Shown: positions 32,855-43,530 of the stretch, in pieces
How the letters are laid out: every line of letters starts with the position of its first letter
How positions within the stretch are numbered: position 1 is the stretch's first letter
NCBI GenBank assembly: GCA_015178975.1
Contig: WHVD01000085.1
Location: 62,001 to 126,000, forward strand
Length of the DNA: 64,000 nucleotides
Reading direction: 5' to 3'
Source of the DNA: Hysterangium stoloniferum
Taxonomy: Eukaryota > Basidiomycota > Agaricomycetes > Hysterangiales > Hysterangiaceae
Program-made: the position numbers and the translations under genes
The notes under the pieces: generated by a model
Seen by the model: the letters and a program-made list of their open reading frames with translations, nothing else
Database searches by the model: none
What the model was told of the DNA's origin: nothing

Positions 32855-35532
32855 ATGTCCCAGCGCCGTATTTTCTGCCGATTCAAGCCTGTCTTCCGAA
32901 CAGGTAGTATTACATTGCCTTGCCCTTGCTTATTCTGTTTCATCACTGTGTCGCATACAACATAGTTCGCGCCCCTTCGGTAATCCTACTTCCAAGCTTG
33001 CCCATCCCCGGTTGTCTTCTGTCTCGTTCTGATCCATATCGCGGCAATCTAGCAAATACGCCAAACCTACGACACTTCTCTGGATTGCCCACCCGTCGTC
33101 TGTCGTCGGCTGCGGATCTCTTGCACAGCACTGATAGTATTTCCCGTCATGAAGACATCAAGATCATTCAATGCCTAATAATGACATGTACGTGAAGAGA
33201 GATCATATATTTTTCATTCACCAATTTCATTACCACTTCAAAGCGCGAAATTTTCATCTTGCCTTATCCAGGTTCGACCTCACAGTGCACGAAGAAAAGT
33301 TGGCTCTGATAAAGGTGGTCACTTCTTTACATATGTTTGGTACATGCACCAATTCCTCGTAAACTGCCGTAATTCATGGGCTTGTAGATGCATTTCGATC
33401 CGCCATTACCCGTGCCATTCCCGGTCTCATTGCACTGTTGAAGGATTATGACTACCTCGTTAGATCAAGCGCAGTATCGACCCTCGGCGAAGTTTCAAAG
33501 CAAGGTGTGGGGTGTGATAATGAGATGGGAATCCGGCTGGCATTTGACCACAGCCAAGTTCCGAGTCGCCATTGAGCCCGCCATTCTTGACATTGTTGCA
33601 CTGTTGAAAGACTCTCACTATTCCGTTCCATCAAGCACAGTATCTGCCCTGCCCAATGTTTTAGAGCAAGGTGCGGTGTGTAGTAATGGGATGGGGATCC
33701 AGCTGACAGTTGATCACAGCCGAATTGCGAGCCACCATTGCGGAAGTCATTTCCGATGTTGTTGCACTGTTGAAGGACCCTGACGATTCCGTTCGATCAA
33801 ACACAGTATCGGCCCTAGCGAAGCTTTCAGAGCAAGGTGCGGTGTGTGATAATGGGATGGGAATCCAGCTGACATTTGACCACAGGCGAATTTAGAGCCG
33901 CTATTTCGCCTGCCATTCCCAACATTGTTGCACTGTTGAAGGTCCCCGACTATTCCGTTGGATCAAGTGGAGTATCGGCCTTGGCAAAACTTTCAGAGCA
34001 AGGTGTAATGTGTGATAATGGGATGGAGATCCAGCTGACATTTGACCACAGCCGAATTGCAAGCCGCCATTGCCTCTGCCATCCCTGGTATTACTGCAAT
34101 GTTGAAGGATTCTGACTACCTCGTTAGATCAAGTGCAGTATCGTCCTTGGCCGAAGTTTCAAAGCAAGGTGGGCGGTGTGATAATGAGGTGGGAATCCGG
34201 TTGACATTTGACCACGGCCGAATTTCGAGTCGCCATTACCCCTGCCATTCCCGAAATCGTTCCACTGTTGAAGGAAGTCGGCTCCTTCGTTGGATCGAAG
34301 GCAGTATGGGCCCTGGCGAAGTTTTCAGAGCAAGGTGCAGTGTGTGATAATAAGTTGGGAGTCCAGCTCAAGTTTGACCACAGCCGAATTTCGAGCCGCT
34401 ATTGCTCCTGCAATTCCCGATATTGTTGCACTGTTGAAAGATTCCGACGATTTCGTTCGATCAGAAGGAGCATCAGCCCTGGCGGTGATTTCAGAGCAAG
34501 GTGTGGTATGTGATCATGCGATGGAAATCCAGCTGATATATGACTACAGCTGAATTTCGACCCGCCATTGCGGGTGTCATTCCCGACATTGTTGCACTGT
34601 TGAAGGAATCTCACTATCACTTTCGATCAAGTGGAGTATTGGCCTTGGCGAAATTTTCAGAGCAAGGTGCAATGTGTGATAATGGGGTAGAGATCCCGTT
34701 GACATTTGACCACAGCCGAATTTCGAGCCGCTATTTCGTCTGCCATTCCCAATATCATTGCACTGTTGAATGATTCTCACCCGTTCGTTAAATCAAGCGC
34801 AGTATTGTTTCTTGCCGAGGTCTCAAAGCAAAGTGTGGTGTGTGATAATAGGAAGGGAATCCAGCTGACATCTGATCATAGCCGAATTTCGAGCCGCCAT
34901 CGGGCCTTCTATTCCCGATATTGTTGCACTGTTAAAGGAATTGGACGCCTCCGTTCGATCGAATGTATCGGCCCTGCCGAAGTTTTCAGAGTACAGTGCG
35001 GTGTGTATTAATAAGTTGGGAATCCAGCTCACATCTGACCACAGCCGAATTTCGACCCGCCATTGCATCTGTCATTCCCGCCATTGCTGCACTGTTGGAA
35101 GACACATATGTATAAACTCAAGCAAATGCTGCGGACCTACTAGTTGAGCTAGCAGCCCATGGTGTGTTCTTTGACACACAAGTCAACACCTTCCCCTCAT
35201 CAATGTTTTCAAAGATTGGTTTCGTGAAGCTATTATTAGTTGTAACTTAGAACATTACTGTATATCCAATGTCGATGCCGCCAAAGACGAAGTCGTTTCA
35301 AATGTTGGAAAATTGTTTGTAGCTTTTGCTCAATATGGTAAGCTTTAATTCTTTCTACATTGACTCCTTTTACCGTCTTGCAGGTTACTTTACCGATATT
35401 AAGCTGCAGATAGTCATCTCTACATTGTGCCACTTATATTTACCTGAACCACCTCTGCAACATCGTGGTACGCTGATTGAAATCCTCTTGAAATCTAGTA
35501 TCCTCAGTTGTGATGAATGCCGATCTTGGTAG
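32855..35532 (+). CDS. HEAT-repeat protein built from eleven tandem repeat exons
   Basis: Repeat exons: 33388-33504, 33554-33670, 33720-33836, 33886-34002, 34052-34168, 34218-34334, 34384-34500, 34550-34666, 34716-34832, 34882-34995, 35045 onward. Each encodes one 39-residue HEAT/ARM-like unit with the frame AEFRAAI...IPDIVALLKDSD...VRSSAVSALAKLSEQ. Upstream, 33272-33339 gives FDLTVHEEKLALIKVVTSLH, and a Pro/Ser/Arg-rich N-terminus from 32855 is likely; the splice joining them is unresolved. Downstream exons give AIISCNLEHYCISNVDAAKD and GYFTDIKLQIVIST. HEAT solenoids are protein-binding scaffolds; the partner is unknown. Two oddities: one intron (34169-34217) lacks the AG acceptor, and exon 11 has an in-frame stop at 35113-35115. 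The gene may be decaying or may skip exons. Confidence 0.78.
33388..35112 (+). repeat. 166-bp exon-plus-intron tandem array, about 10.5 units
   Basis: The period is 166 bp (117 exon + 49 intron); one unit is 163 because a codon is missing from exon 10. All ten introns are exactly 49 nt and share the wording gtgcggtgtgtgataatggg ... gctgacatttgaccacag. They align with each other about as well as the exons do. Every repeat exon starts and ends in phase 1. Confidence 0.93.
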
Positions 35533-35725
35533 CTTGTATAAGTCATACCATTCTTGAAGTTGCTTATATTCTCTCCTTCATAATACATCTCATGGAGGAT
35601 ATTTGTGCTGATGGCATTCGGGCATTGATCCTGGAAATGGATAGACACGGACTGTTAGTGACATTGTAGTTTCTCACAAGATAGTATATGGGCGGTTGAA
35701 TGGTGAAAACTCCACCCAGTGTTAT
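35533..35725. other. 3' flank of the HEAT gene
   Basis: AT-rich, nothing recognised. Confidence 0.4.
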
Positions 35726-35960
35726 ATATGGCTTATGCCAGATCCACCTATATTCCCTACAACATGCCATTTGTTGTTCCCTCATATATTTCGTGCGTCC
35801 CTTCCGAGTTTTTGGAAATAGGATGAATGTCCAATACAAAAACCATGTATGGCTTATGCCAGATCCACCTATATTCTCTACAATATGCCAGTTGTTGTTC
35901 CTTCATATATTTCTTGCGTCCCTTTTGAGTTTTTGCAAATAAAACCAATATCTAATACAA
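35726..35960. repeat. Tandem duplication, period 122 bp
   Basis: tatggcttatgccagatcca occurs at 35726 and again at 35848, and both copies continue with similar sequence (ttgttgttcc, catatatttc, cgtccctt). The copies differ at about ten sites. Confidence 0.88.
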
Positions 35961-36303
35961 AGACCTACGTTTACTGTTGATCTGACAGCCACGGCAAACC
36001 GTATGCCTATAACAAATATAACCTCTAATATGAAATAAATATGCAAAAATTCTAATATATTGGTTATCATTTATGGATTTAGAAATGGTCTGGTAGTGGA
36101 GCGGTTTGCAGGTAGTTTGGGGGATGTTCTCTCTTTTTTACTCTCTGGTGTTGTAGAGTGTTTTTTGATCCCAACGCTGAGTCAATCTGGCCTTGTCTAA
36201 TCGCATAAAGGATAGGAGGGTGCAAACCGTTATACCCTTTATTTTCTATTTAAAAACATCCTGCACATATCTGATGAGATACATACATTCGCACCTTCCA
36301 GTT
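35961..36303. other. No feature recognised
   Basis: AT-rich sequence. Confidence 0.4.
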
Positions 36304-36631
36304 TCATAAATGGAATTCTTCTCCAAACAACAAAGGTTCGTGGTGTGGGTGACTCAGCCTTAGTGGAATGTTTATCAAGGATACAGGGCTGTCACTGATC
36401 ACAAAGCATGGATTTAATTGTTGGATTCTGGCCTTTGGAGAGAAATTGCCTCTTACAGTCCAACTGGAAACAACATTAAAAAAACAGTGTGGCTTTTCCT
36501 TTTTGAAATCATTTTTGTAACCTGCATTCTCCAACTCAGCTGGACCTGAGGGCACCTCATGCATAACAACAGTTCCTAGTGCTGAGGGGCAATTGCCATC
36601 ATTAGCTGTTGGAAATTCAAGTGCAACACAG
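36304..36631 (-). pseudogene. Unrecognised coding fragment cut by an LTR
   Basis: The minus-strand frame includes EFPTANDGNCPSALG, HEVPSGPAELENAGY and NFSPKARIQQLNPCFVISDS and ends in HEPLLFGEEFHL. It is open right up to the LTR that begins at 36632. Amino-acid composition looks like real coding sequence, but I recognise no family; an old mobile-element protein is as likely as a host gene. Confidence 0.4.
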
Positions 36632-37338
36632 TGTTAAAGCTTGTGTGGCTCATGGAGGGTTTCCAGAGAAACCTGCAGGTATTATGGGAAGGACTTGACT
36701 TCAGCTTATAGGCTGTGCCCTCATGAGATTATATTGTCCAATTTCAAACAGGTGGATGGGAAACCTGAGGAGTCCAGGGGTGGTCATAGAGTTGAGTAGT
36801 TGAAGAGTTGTGAAGTTGTAAGCTCATGTAGTTGATAGGTTGGGAAGCCCATGGGCTCTGATGGTAGACTAGCATAGTTCTTCAGAGAAGAGAAGTGGGA
36901 ATTATGTGGGGTATATGCTAAGTTGCTGGGGTGCATAAGTATATGATTTTCTGACTGGGTTGTATGTACAAATATTAGCTAGTTATATAGACTATGGAAT
37001 GTATTGAAATACCAAATCTGGTGATAATAAAAAGTAGAATAATTATCCATCAAACAAAACAAGTAATTACCAAACTGGGAATTAGGGACAGAATGGAACA
37101 GAAGCAGAGTTCAAACTATAGAAGGTCATTAGACCATATTGGGAGTGAAGTTCCATGCTCTGTTAGAGAGGTTCCAGGAGGTTCAGTTGGAGTCTGGCAA
37201 CTGGTTGACAAAACACATGAGGTTGGGCATGAACAAGTTGGCATGCAGGTTTCAGCAGGTACTCTGGTTGTCACTGTAGCTTAGTGAGTATGCTTATAGA
37301 GAGTTGGGTGCATATAGGGTGGGTTTACAGTCCTAATA
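36632..37338 (-). mobile_element. LTR, family Y, inverted
   Basis: The plus strand begins tgttaaagcttgtgtggctc and carries the family's gtttccagagaaacctgcag and ggacttgacttcagcttata blocks in reverse orientation relative to 50935. A likely 5-bp duplication CACAG lies at 36627-36631 and just after the right end. The right boundary is accurate to a few bases. Confidence 0.7.
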
Positions 37339-37386
37339 CACAGTCTATTGACTTTTTGTATCCAATTGTTCTCAAATGACACAACT

Positions 37387-38376
37387 TGTTAAGCTCGGGG
37401 CTTACAGGGGGTCTCCAGAGAAACCCATGTTGAAACAGTTGAATAACTCTTGACAAACACCCTGTGAGTGTGAGGAAAGTAAACACTAAGGAGACTTTCC
37501 CACACCCACAGCAGAGTATGCTACAGGGTGCTTACCTAAGCACCTACACATCAGTGACCTTACTAGGTAACTCACTCAATACTGCACCTACAGTGCTGGG
37601 AAAAATACTAAAAATATCAGAAAAATATAGGGAACATCATAGACTATGTGAGAGCTGTAATATCATACTCTAACAACCCACAGGTATTCCAGGAAGGACT
37701 TGGCTTCAGCTTATACATAGGCTGTGCCCTTGTGAGATTGTGTTGTCCAATTTTGAACAGGCTGACAGGAAACCCAAGGAGTCTGGGAGGGTTGTAGAGT
37801 TGAATAGATGTAGGGTTGAGTAATTGAAGAGTTGTGAAGTCATAAGGTCATATAGTTGATAGGTTGGAAAGCCCATGGGCTCCAATGGGAGACTAGCTCT
37901 TTCAGAGAAGAGAGGGGGGAATTACAATGTAGGATATTTGGGTATGCTAGTTATGCTAGGTATGATTTTCTGACTGGGTTGTATGTACAAATATCAGTTA
38001 GCTGTATAGACTGCTGAATGTATTGAATACTAAATCCAGTGATAATTAAAGAGTGGAATAATTATCCATAGAATGAAACAAGCAAATACCAAACTGGGAA
38101 TTAGGGATGGAATGGAATGGGAGTGGAGTCCAAATCATGACAGGTCATTTGACCATAATAGGGGCAAAGTTCTATACTCTGTTAGAGAGGTTTCCAGATG
38201 TCCAGTTGGAGTCTGGTGACTGGTTCACAAAACATGGAAAGTCAGGCACAGACAGGTTGGCATACCAGTTCTGGCAGGTACTCCAGTCATTACTGTAACT
38301 TGGTGAGTATGCTTATTACAGGGTCAGGTGCATATAGGATGGGGTCCATAGTCCTGTGGGTTTTCCAGTCCTAACA
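37387..38376 (-). mobile_element. LTR, family Y, inverted, interrupted by an LTR of family Z
   Basis: Begins tgttaagctcggggcttaca and ends ttttccagtcctaaca. The flanks CAACT and CAATT are a one-mismatch target duplication. A family Z LTR sits inside at 37428-37675. Only about 48 bp separate it from the preceding family Y LTR. Confidence 0.8.
37428..37675 (+). mobile_element. Solo LTR, family Z, nested in a family Y LTR
   Basis: 248 bp, TGTTGAAACAG to ACTCTAACA. It is flanked by a perfect ACCCA duplication (37423-37427 and 37676-37680). It is very close in sequence to the copy at 6629, so both insertions are recent relative to the host LTR. Confidence 0.9.
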
Positions 38377-38816
38377 CAATTGTTATATAAAGTTGTATGA
38401 CCCTTTTTGTTTAGTGTTTCATCACACTACCTCATAAACAGCAGTGAGCCAGGGCATCCCACATATCCTGAAAAAGTCAGGGTCGTGGGCACCGGATGGA
38501 AGTGTGAAGCTCAAAATGGTGGGTAAATGGAGTGCATTTTTGTTCAGCAATGTATGGAGGTTTTGCCCTAGAATGCAACGAAAGAAATGTGGGTAAATAA
38601 GATGCTATTCTGGAGGATATGGGGTGGCATGTTCAGCGCTTTTCAGGATTGACATGAATTGGCTGTAAGAAGCCTGCAGGCAGAGTGAACATTGGGCAGA
38701 TCAACCCATAGGACAGGACATGATAGCCTTGCTGTCAAGCATCCTGTGAGATGGAGGAACAGAGACAGAAAAGCAGGGAGATAGTCACACAGAAGTGACA
38801 TTGAGTGAGACCTATG
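38377..38816. other. No gene supported
   Basis: Unassigned sequence between LTR fragments. Confidence 0.4.
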
Positions 38817-39060
38817 TGTAAGAATATGCAATGGGATTTCATGTGGGTGAGGGGATAACAAAGTCCCCACCGAAATACATGTGATGACTAAGCTACTGTA
38901 CAATACTAAATAGCTGAGTGTAGTCAGACTATGAGCACTCTCAACGGCTTGCAATATTCTAACACACCCACTTTGCATGTTGTTGAGAACCTGTAGGAAA
39001 TCCATATGTACCCACCAAGAATATAAACCCCTTTTCAATATAAGAAAAATATGCCCACTC
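38817..39060 (-). mobile_element. LTR fragment, Copia family W
   Basis: From tgtaagaatatgcaatggga it matches the LTR at 40814-41069 for about 90 bp, then diverges. It is an eroded fossil. The neighbouring 39061-39380 has short internal direct repeats (two copies of cccactagatgcaatccatc). Confidence 0.65.
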
Positions 39061-39589
39061 GATGCAAAACCCATCCAAAAACTCGTCCAAAAATCTGTCT
39101 GAAAATCTATCCAAAATCAAAAAATACACCTGTGCCCACTAGATGCAATCCATCCGAAAATCAAAGACACACCCACTGCACCCACTAGATGCAATCCATC
39201 TGGTACTTTTGGCGTCAAATCGAACCTTGGAGTGACCCTTGCTCCTAGAACACATTCCCCCAACCTCCCAGACCACACCTCTGCTACATTAGTGTCGAAT
39301 GGTACCTTCGGCTCACAATTCCTAGTACACAACCTCCTAACCTCCCAGATTTCACATGCTAGACTGCAGAGCCCTGCTTACAACTCCTAGTCCCCACAAA
39401 TAACAGAATACTTCAGCCTAGCCACTCATGGGACAACAGGCCTACTTTGCAAAGGTCAGTTCACAGAACTCGAAGTTGAATGTTGTTGTCTTCATCAAAC
39501 CCATAGATGTACTTGGAACAGGTACAACAATCTGTGAGTCCATTCCCAATAAACCACACTCCATATACAGCTGCCACTCCACAGTTTCA

Positions 39590-40669
39590 TTACTCGTGTC
39601 AGGAACCGGAAAACCCACCGGCCTCTGGGCCCCTGGGCCATGTCCTACATGCTCCCGACCCTCTATATTGTATAGTTACAACTGGAGTTCCCACCGGAGC
39701 CCACACGTCAACTTGTTTAGGCCTGACTCTCTGTACGCACCCCACCTGTCTGCACCTAACCCTCTGTGTTTCATACACCAGTCCTCGGACTCCACCAGAC
39801 TCTGGACTCCACCCTACATACACCCGACACTCTGTGTCTTATGTACCAGTCACCGGACTCTGACCGGACTCCCGGAACCCCTCTAACAGAGCATAGAACC
39901 CCGCTCCTGTTATGATCTGTCTCTGCGTCTCACACACCAGTCATCGGAAAACCCACCAGACTCCACTGGACCTCCTGCACATCAAACCTGTTTATACCCG
40001 ACACTATCTTGTGCACCAAGTCACCGGACTCCACCCGGACTTCCGGAACCCTCTAACTGAGCCCCGCTCCAGTTATGGTTAAATGACCTGTCATGATTCG
40101 TTCTCCACTCCTGTTCCGTTCCATCCCTAATTCCCAGTTTAGTATTTACTTGTTTCATTTTATGTTTAATAGTTCTGCCTCTCATTAATACTGGATTTGG
40201 TATGATTACATTTCACAGTCTATATAAGTCTGCTATATTCATGTACTTAGAATCCAGTTTCAATCTCAAACTAGTTTTCCCCTGAACAAATTTGACCCTT
40301 GAACAAGTTTCCCTTCAATCCCAGTCTCTAGTCCTCTTGTCTGTCTGCATGCTCGATTCCCAGAACTCCCATGGGAACTCCATAATCTATGTCTCCTTGC
40401 ATGCATTCTGTCAGTTTGAAATATGGATGCCTGAATGAGTGTACGAGGGCGCAGCCTATAAGCTGAAGCCAAGTCCATCTCAGTCGTTGCCATAGCTTTC
40501 TGGTAATTATTCTGATATCACCGTTCCTTGTACTAATATCCCTGGAACTTTCCCAGGACCTATTACCCGGGGACTCCGTGGGACAATTCCCAGAAGCAAG
40601 TGTGTATTCGGAATAATTACTGGAAACCTCCGCGGGACTATCCGTTGAGCTTTGTTCAGGAACTTAACA
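39590..40669 (+). mobile_element. LTR, family Y, rearranged copy
   Basis: It shares with 50935-51747 the gactccaccagactc-type repeats, the catttcacagtctatataag promoter segment near 40214 and the cgcagcctataagctgaagc block near 40450, and ends CTTAACA at 40669. The 5' end is ambiguous: a tgttatgatctg motif at 39908 is a candidate. No target duplication was found. Confidence 0.6.
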
Positions 40670-40719
40670 ACTAGTCCCAATGCCGCACTTTGTAAGTCCA
40701 CCTCTCATTGCACTCAAAG

Positions 40720-41069
40720 ATCAAAGGTGAGTGGCTTGACAATGACAAAAGGATAGTTTAGATGTAGTAGCAGTAGTTAAGCAAATTAGAGGCAACTGGT
40801 GGGGCCCATAACCTGTAAGAATATGCAACGGGATTTCATGTGGGTGAGGGGATGACAAAGTCCCTACCAAAATACATGTGATGACTAAGCTACTATACAG
40901 TATCTTGCTAACGTTAAAATATAGTCTTGCTAAAATTTTCTCTGCATAAATCTCATCTGTACAGACAATGTTTGTGGTAGATACATCAAGTGGGTTATAT
41001 TCAAAAGGTCCCACCGGCATCTGCCTTCCTAGAAGTTTAGTTGAACTTACTTCGAAGCACAACTTAACA
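40720..41069 (-). mobile_element. Copia LTR (40814-41069) with adjoining leader, family W
   Basis: On the minus strand the LTR starts TGTTAAGTTGTGC and ends TATTCTTACA. It is followed directly by GGTTATGGGCCC, the same kind of primer-binding sequence as in the Gag-only element, and about 90 bp of leader. The rest of the element is missing. Confidence 0.72.
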
Positions 41070-41879
41070 CAACTTTGTCATTATTCTTAGTGACCATTTG
41101 ATCTCTGTGGAAGAATTAACAATGTGAGAAATGTAAATTCCCTGTTACAAAAAAACATAGTCGTCTGACCGCCATAAATCCACCATTGGAAACATCTAAT
41201 TTGGGAATTAGTGTTACTCCTAACACTGCAATAAATATCCATAGTGTTTTGAATAAATCGTCTTTTTTCACCCCTAGTTACACAAAATTGCTAAATTGAC
41301 AGCATGTCCTGTATCACGATCCTGAACATCTCCCATATCACTATGTATATATCACGCAAATCCTTGGGGACAACTACCTTGAGATAATCTCTGGCTCACT
41401 GTCAAGGGTATTGCGATGTTAATTCCTCTCTACCCGTCTCATATCTGTCCAACAGATTGTCAAGGCTTGGAAAACCCATTGTGACGAAGGCTTCACATTA
41501 GTTCAACCGGCTATAATATCCCTCGATATATGTCCTGCGATCTTGATGAGGTATCATGAGTTGAGCTACACAGAACAACACTCACATTGGACTCAAGTTG
41601 CTTCCGACATAGTGTTAGCATTGAGTTTGAGAATCGTGAGCAATACTTCATATAACATTATGGATCATAACTACTTCGAACAAATAAAATAACATTCGAT
41701 GTGACAATAGTAGGTTAGGCTGATTGATAGCAATGAATACAATATGATTCACAAAAGCAGGTGAACCTACAACGGGTAGAAAGAGGATACCAACGATCAG
41801 ATATTTATGCTTGCACATGGAGTGCCAAGCTTGAAAGGAAAAATCAACAACATGAACATGGTAGGGACATCTGAAAAGA
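41070..41879. other. No gene supported
   Basis: A hydrophobic minus-strand frame at 41648-41950 has no recognisable family. Confidence 0.4.
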
Positions 41880-42340
41880 ACTATGAGTGTATGAGGTTGC
41901 AATGACAAAGGGGGAAAACGGTAAAGGTGAGCATAACAAGCCAAAGACACTGTAACTTCGTATCTTGAGATCCATTGCGTTGCATGATAGACGTTCCCGG
42001 CCCTCCTGATATTAACGGCTGAGCACTTTGAAGATTCCCCGAGAGTGCTACTATCTGTTGTTGCATCCGAGCCACCATCTGTTCCAGTTGCCTTGCTCGT
42101 TCCTCAGCCTCCGCGGCTCTCGCATCCGACTGCACGACTTCCTCGCCACAACCTGAAAAACGGTTCATTGTTCAATATAGTTTTTCTTCCCCGACACACA
42201 AACGCATGAACACACCTCTGGGTTCTTCAACTCTGCAATACGAGCCTCTGTAGTCACCCATTTCTCATAGTACTTCTCGAGGATCCAGCGAAGCGTGTCG
42301 GTCGGAATGGCGACGGAGGAGCCCCGTCATAGATTTCAAG
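41880..42340 (-). pseudogene. Coiled-coil protein fragment
   Basis: Minus-strand exon words are IPTDTLRWILEKYYEKWV, TTEARIAELKNPE (before an intron at about 42217-42152), and then RAAEAEERARQLEQMVARMQ, a clear coiled coil, and NLQSAQPLISGGPG. Upstream coding sequence is not found, so this is probably the 3' end of a truncated gene. The coiled-coil tail is reminiscent of family A but not clearly homologous. Confidence 0.5.
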
Positions 42341-43137
42341 TAATAGTTTATATAGAATTATTGTCGCTCATGATTCGGATGTAAGTGTAGCCACGGTTAG
42401 TGCGCCCGCATGCATGCAATGTATATATGAGTGCAAGCAAAAGCTTCAGAGCTCGCAGCGACGGTAAAAGTTGACTGTATGCGTTTTTACATTGCCTCAA
42501 AATATATAGCTGTATAAATTTTGTAAATCAAGCTGAAAAGCGAGTTAAATACAGGGAAAAACTATTGTGCTCCTTCTGGTTTGGGTGAGATGTGTCGGCA
42601 TTATCCAGAAATCATTCGGAGTTCTGTGGAAGCCTGTCGTCAAATAGGCTCACTGGGTCCGGGTCGCACGGGTTGATAGGACCACGGTGTATTGCTCGAT
42701 GAACTAACGAACAGGATACATGGCTGGGCAGCGGAGAAAAACAGGATGATTACATAAGTAGCTAAAGGTCCACTGGTATGCCTGGGGCGCCAGGCTTACA
42801 TTCTGTGTGATGGATGGCGCAAAGCCTTTGTCAGGGAAACCTTGCTTTGAAACACTGATATAGAGTTTAAATTAGACCTACCGACTCATCGGTGAAAAGT
42901 GGGGCGTCCATGGAAAGTAAAGAACGCATAGTGGAATATAAACATTCGAGCGAGGTAGTGATGTCTTGCTCAGGGATTTGGGAATTTCTACGCCCATTAT
43001 GTAGACTCCCTATCCTCCATATACTACCTAGATATATAGTAAGCTTTTATACCAACTAGTAAATAGGGATCTCGCGAAAGTAGTGTGTCTAGCCCAGTCT
43101 AGCCGAGCTAGCTAGCTCTCCTAGACAATATAGACGG
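42341..43137. other. 3' flank repeat of family B
   Basis: About 42350-42540 matches 44920-45070, 45550-45680 and 48850-48970. Shared words are agtgactatatgcg and its variants, and a tagccacgg-type segment. At 43020-43140 lies the inverted copy of the repeat at 23030. Confidence 0.55.
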
Positions 43138-43530
43138 CTACTTACTGATCTTCCCACTTTCCAGATGTTGTTTGTTGATTGAGCCGCGCATTTCGTCACA
43201 ATATTTTTCTAGAAGAATGAGAATGACGAGGGTCTCGCGGTTGCACACTGTGGTACACGCCGATTCGGGGTCGGAGGATTCATCTATCAGCCGCATACTC
43301 ACATCTAGTATTCCTGCGACAGACTCCAAAAGCGACGAATTGGGACTCGTTTGTATCAGAATCAGACTGGGAGGACCGTTTCATGGGCGAATGTAAGAGG
43401 ATGCTGGAAGATAAAACACTTTCAACATACCAGATAAGGGGCCCAATGAGGGTAGAAATCAGATTCAGCTGGTTGATGTGATTGGCGAGAAGCTTTTTGT
43501 CGTTGAAGAAGAGTACCAACGCTATGAATG
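43138..43530 (-). pseudogene. Family B stub 1
   Basis: Minus-strand words LANHINQLNLISTLIGPLIW, QSDSDTNESQFVA and SSDPESACTTVCNRE correspond to the last third of the long family B gene at 45801-47746. The rest of the gene is absent. Confidence 0.65.

Noticed and set aside
33388-35112. CRISPR-like or satellite interpretation of the 166-bp repeat
   Set aside because: The variable parts follow codon positions and the constant parts are splice sites, so the array is genic.
33448-35147. A dozen overlapping small ORFs across the HEAT array as separate genes
   Set aside because: They are read-through of repeat exons into introns. Each stops within the same intron motif.
39428-39886. Open frame of 152 residues as a gene
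   Set aside because: It overlaps family Y LTR sequence on the same strand and is Pro/Ser/Thr low-complexity. It is an LTR shadow.
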